From contig JBAWZV010000002.1 in assembly GCA_037142875.1 (NCBI GenBank), positions 1 through 64,000 on the forward strand: DNA of 64,000 nucleotides. Direction: 5' to 3'. Below the pieces are notes generated by a model. It was given only the letters and a program-made list of their open reading frames with translations, was not told the DNA's origin and did no database searches. Below, piece after piece: positions 62,911-64,000 of this stretch. Source of the stretch: PALSA-600 sp037142875 (lineage in GTDB: Bacteria > Actinomycetota > Thermoleophilia > Gaiellales > Gaiellaceae). Position 1 is the first letter of the stretch; each line of letters begins with the position of its first letter. The position numbers and the translations under genes are program-made.

Positions 62911-64000
62911 AGCTGATCTACGAGAAGTCCCGACCCGGCCGTCGCGGCCTTGAGATTCCGAAGCCGGACCTGCCCGTGCCAGCGATCCCTGCCGGGCTCG
63001 CGCGCAAGACGCCGCCGCGGCTGCCCGAGATGGCAGAGCCCGAGGTTATGCGCCACTTCACCGAGCTCTCGCGCCGCAACTTCGGGATCGACATCGGTTT
63101 CTACCCGCTCGGCTCCTGCACGATGAAGTACAACCCGCGCGTCAACGAGCGTCTCGTCGGGCTACCTGGCTTCCGCGACCTGCACCCGCTCGTCGAGGAC
63201 GACGCGGCGCAGGGGGCGCTTGAGCTCGAATGGAACCTGCAGGAGATCCTCCGCGCCGTGACGGGCCTTCCGGGAGTCAGCCTTCAGCCTGCGGCCGGGA
63301 GCCAGGGTGAGCTCACCGGGCTCCTCTGCATGCGCGCGTACTTCGATGACATCGGCGAAGGTGAGCAGCGCCGCAAGATCGTCATCCCGGATACGGCCCA
63401 CGGTACGAACCCGGCGAGCGTGACCATGGCCGGCTACGAGGTGACCCCGGTCAAGACCGACGCCCGCGGCAACATCGACATCGATGACCTCCGGACGAAG
63501 GTCGACGAACATACGGCCGGGCTGATGCTCACGAATCCGTCAACTCTGGGGCTCTTCGACGAGAACATCGAGCAGATCCGCGACATCTTCCACGCCGCCG
63601 GAGCGCTCATGTACTACGACGGCGCGAACCTGAACGCCGTCGTGGGGATCTCCCGGCCGGGTGACATGGGCTTTGACATCGTCCACATCAACCTCCACAA
63701 GACCTTCTCGCAGCCGCATGGCGGCGGCGGGCCCGGTGGCGGGCCGATCGCAGTCGCGGCGAAGATCGATCCGTATCTGCCGGCGCCGGTCGTTGTGCGT
63801 GACGGCGAAGGGTTCCGGCTCGACTACGACCGGCCAAAATCAATCGGCAAGGTGCGTGGCTTCAGCGGGCCATTCGGCGTATTCGTCCGCTCCTACGCGT
63901 TCATGCGTGCCTGGGGGCCGGGGCTGAAGCAGATGAGCGAGATCGCTGTCCTGAATGCGAACTACATGCGTGTCCGGCTCCAGGGTGCCTATGAGCTTCC
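62907..64000 (+). CDS. gcvPB: Glycine dehydrogenase (decarboxylating) subunit 2, cut by the window end
   Basis: 364 codons from GTG 62907; no stop before the end of the window, and about 100-120 residues are expected beyond. FTELSRRNFGIDIGFYPLGS, CTMKYNPRVNE, LQPAAGSQGELTGLL, PDTAHGTNPASV, and PLP Lys in HINLHKTFSQPHGGGGPG. Subunit 2 carries the PLP lysine and, with subunit 1, decarboxylates glycine. Confidence 0.95.

Overview
This is a high-GC (roughly two-thirds G+C by eye), densely packed bacterial chromosome segment. Gene content and order (rimP-nusA-ylxR-infB-rbfA-nrnA-truB-ribF-rpsO-pnp, cinA-recA-recX, ftsW-murG-murC-murB-ftsQ-ftsZ, a two-subunit glycine decarboxylase) fit a deep-branching actinobacterium; Thermoleophilia (Gaiellales/Solirubrobacterales) is my best guess, as an inference. 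I see no rRNA, tRNA, CRISPR, insertion sequence or prophage, and no gene-free stretch longer than 300 bases.

Layout. 1-11.1 kb is an accessory cell-surface region. It holds the end of a beta-solenoid-like repeat protein, three glycosyltransferases, two long paralogous membrane proteins that look like GT-C glycosyltransferases with a C-terminal beta domain, and two paralogous small membrane-anchored proteins. At 11.1-11.45 kb is a broken D-aminoacyl-tRNA deacylase gene. 11.5-21.8 kb is the transcription/translation/RNA-decay cluster from rimP to pnp, with hairpin leaders before rimP and pnp. 21.8-25.3 kb carries an M16 peptidase, dapB, a methyltransferase and dapA. 25.3-28.9 kb (minus strand) carries a membrane HD-GYP protein and a secreted subtilase with a Trp-rich hexapeptide tail. 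29-40 kb carries RNase J, ribokinase, nucleoside hydrolase, FtsK and a BMP-type nucleoside ABC transporter. 40-45.2 kb carries a RodZ-like protein, cinA, recA, recX and miaB. 45.2-50.8 kb carries an SDR epimerase, miaA and dapF, facing dapD-dapC-dapE. 50.8-53 kb carries hflX, dut and a NUDIX gene. 53-59.3 kb is a partial dcw cluster. 59.4-64 kb has a secreted protein and gcvT-gcvH-gcvPA-gcvPB, the last cut by the window end.

How they work together. dapA, dapB, dapD, dapC, dapE and dapF form an almost complete succinylase route to diaminopimelate, which feeds the Mur/Fts genes. Ribokinase, nucleoside hydrolase and the BMP transporter make a nucleoside uptake and salvage module. The first 11 kb probably builds and exports a surface glycan.

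Most notable observations. (1) ribF, the nucleoside hydrolase gene and cinA can only be read complete from a CTG start inside a CTGA overlap with the upstream stop codon; a methyltransferase gene has the same optional junction. (2) DapF has serine at both catalytic cysteine positions. (3) Many genes have a TANNNT box 6-9 bases before the start codon, implying leaderless mRNAs. (4) rimP-nusA has an attenuator-like leader. (5) dtd is a deletion/frameshift pseudogene. (6) NusA has a C-terminal CCCH zinc-finger-like tail. (7) The GT-C and anchored-protein paralogues suggest an undescribed surface-glycan system.
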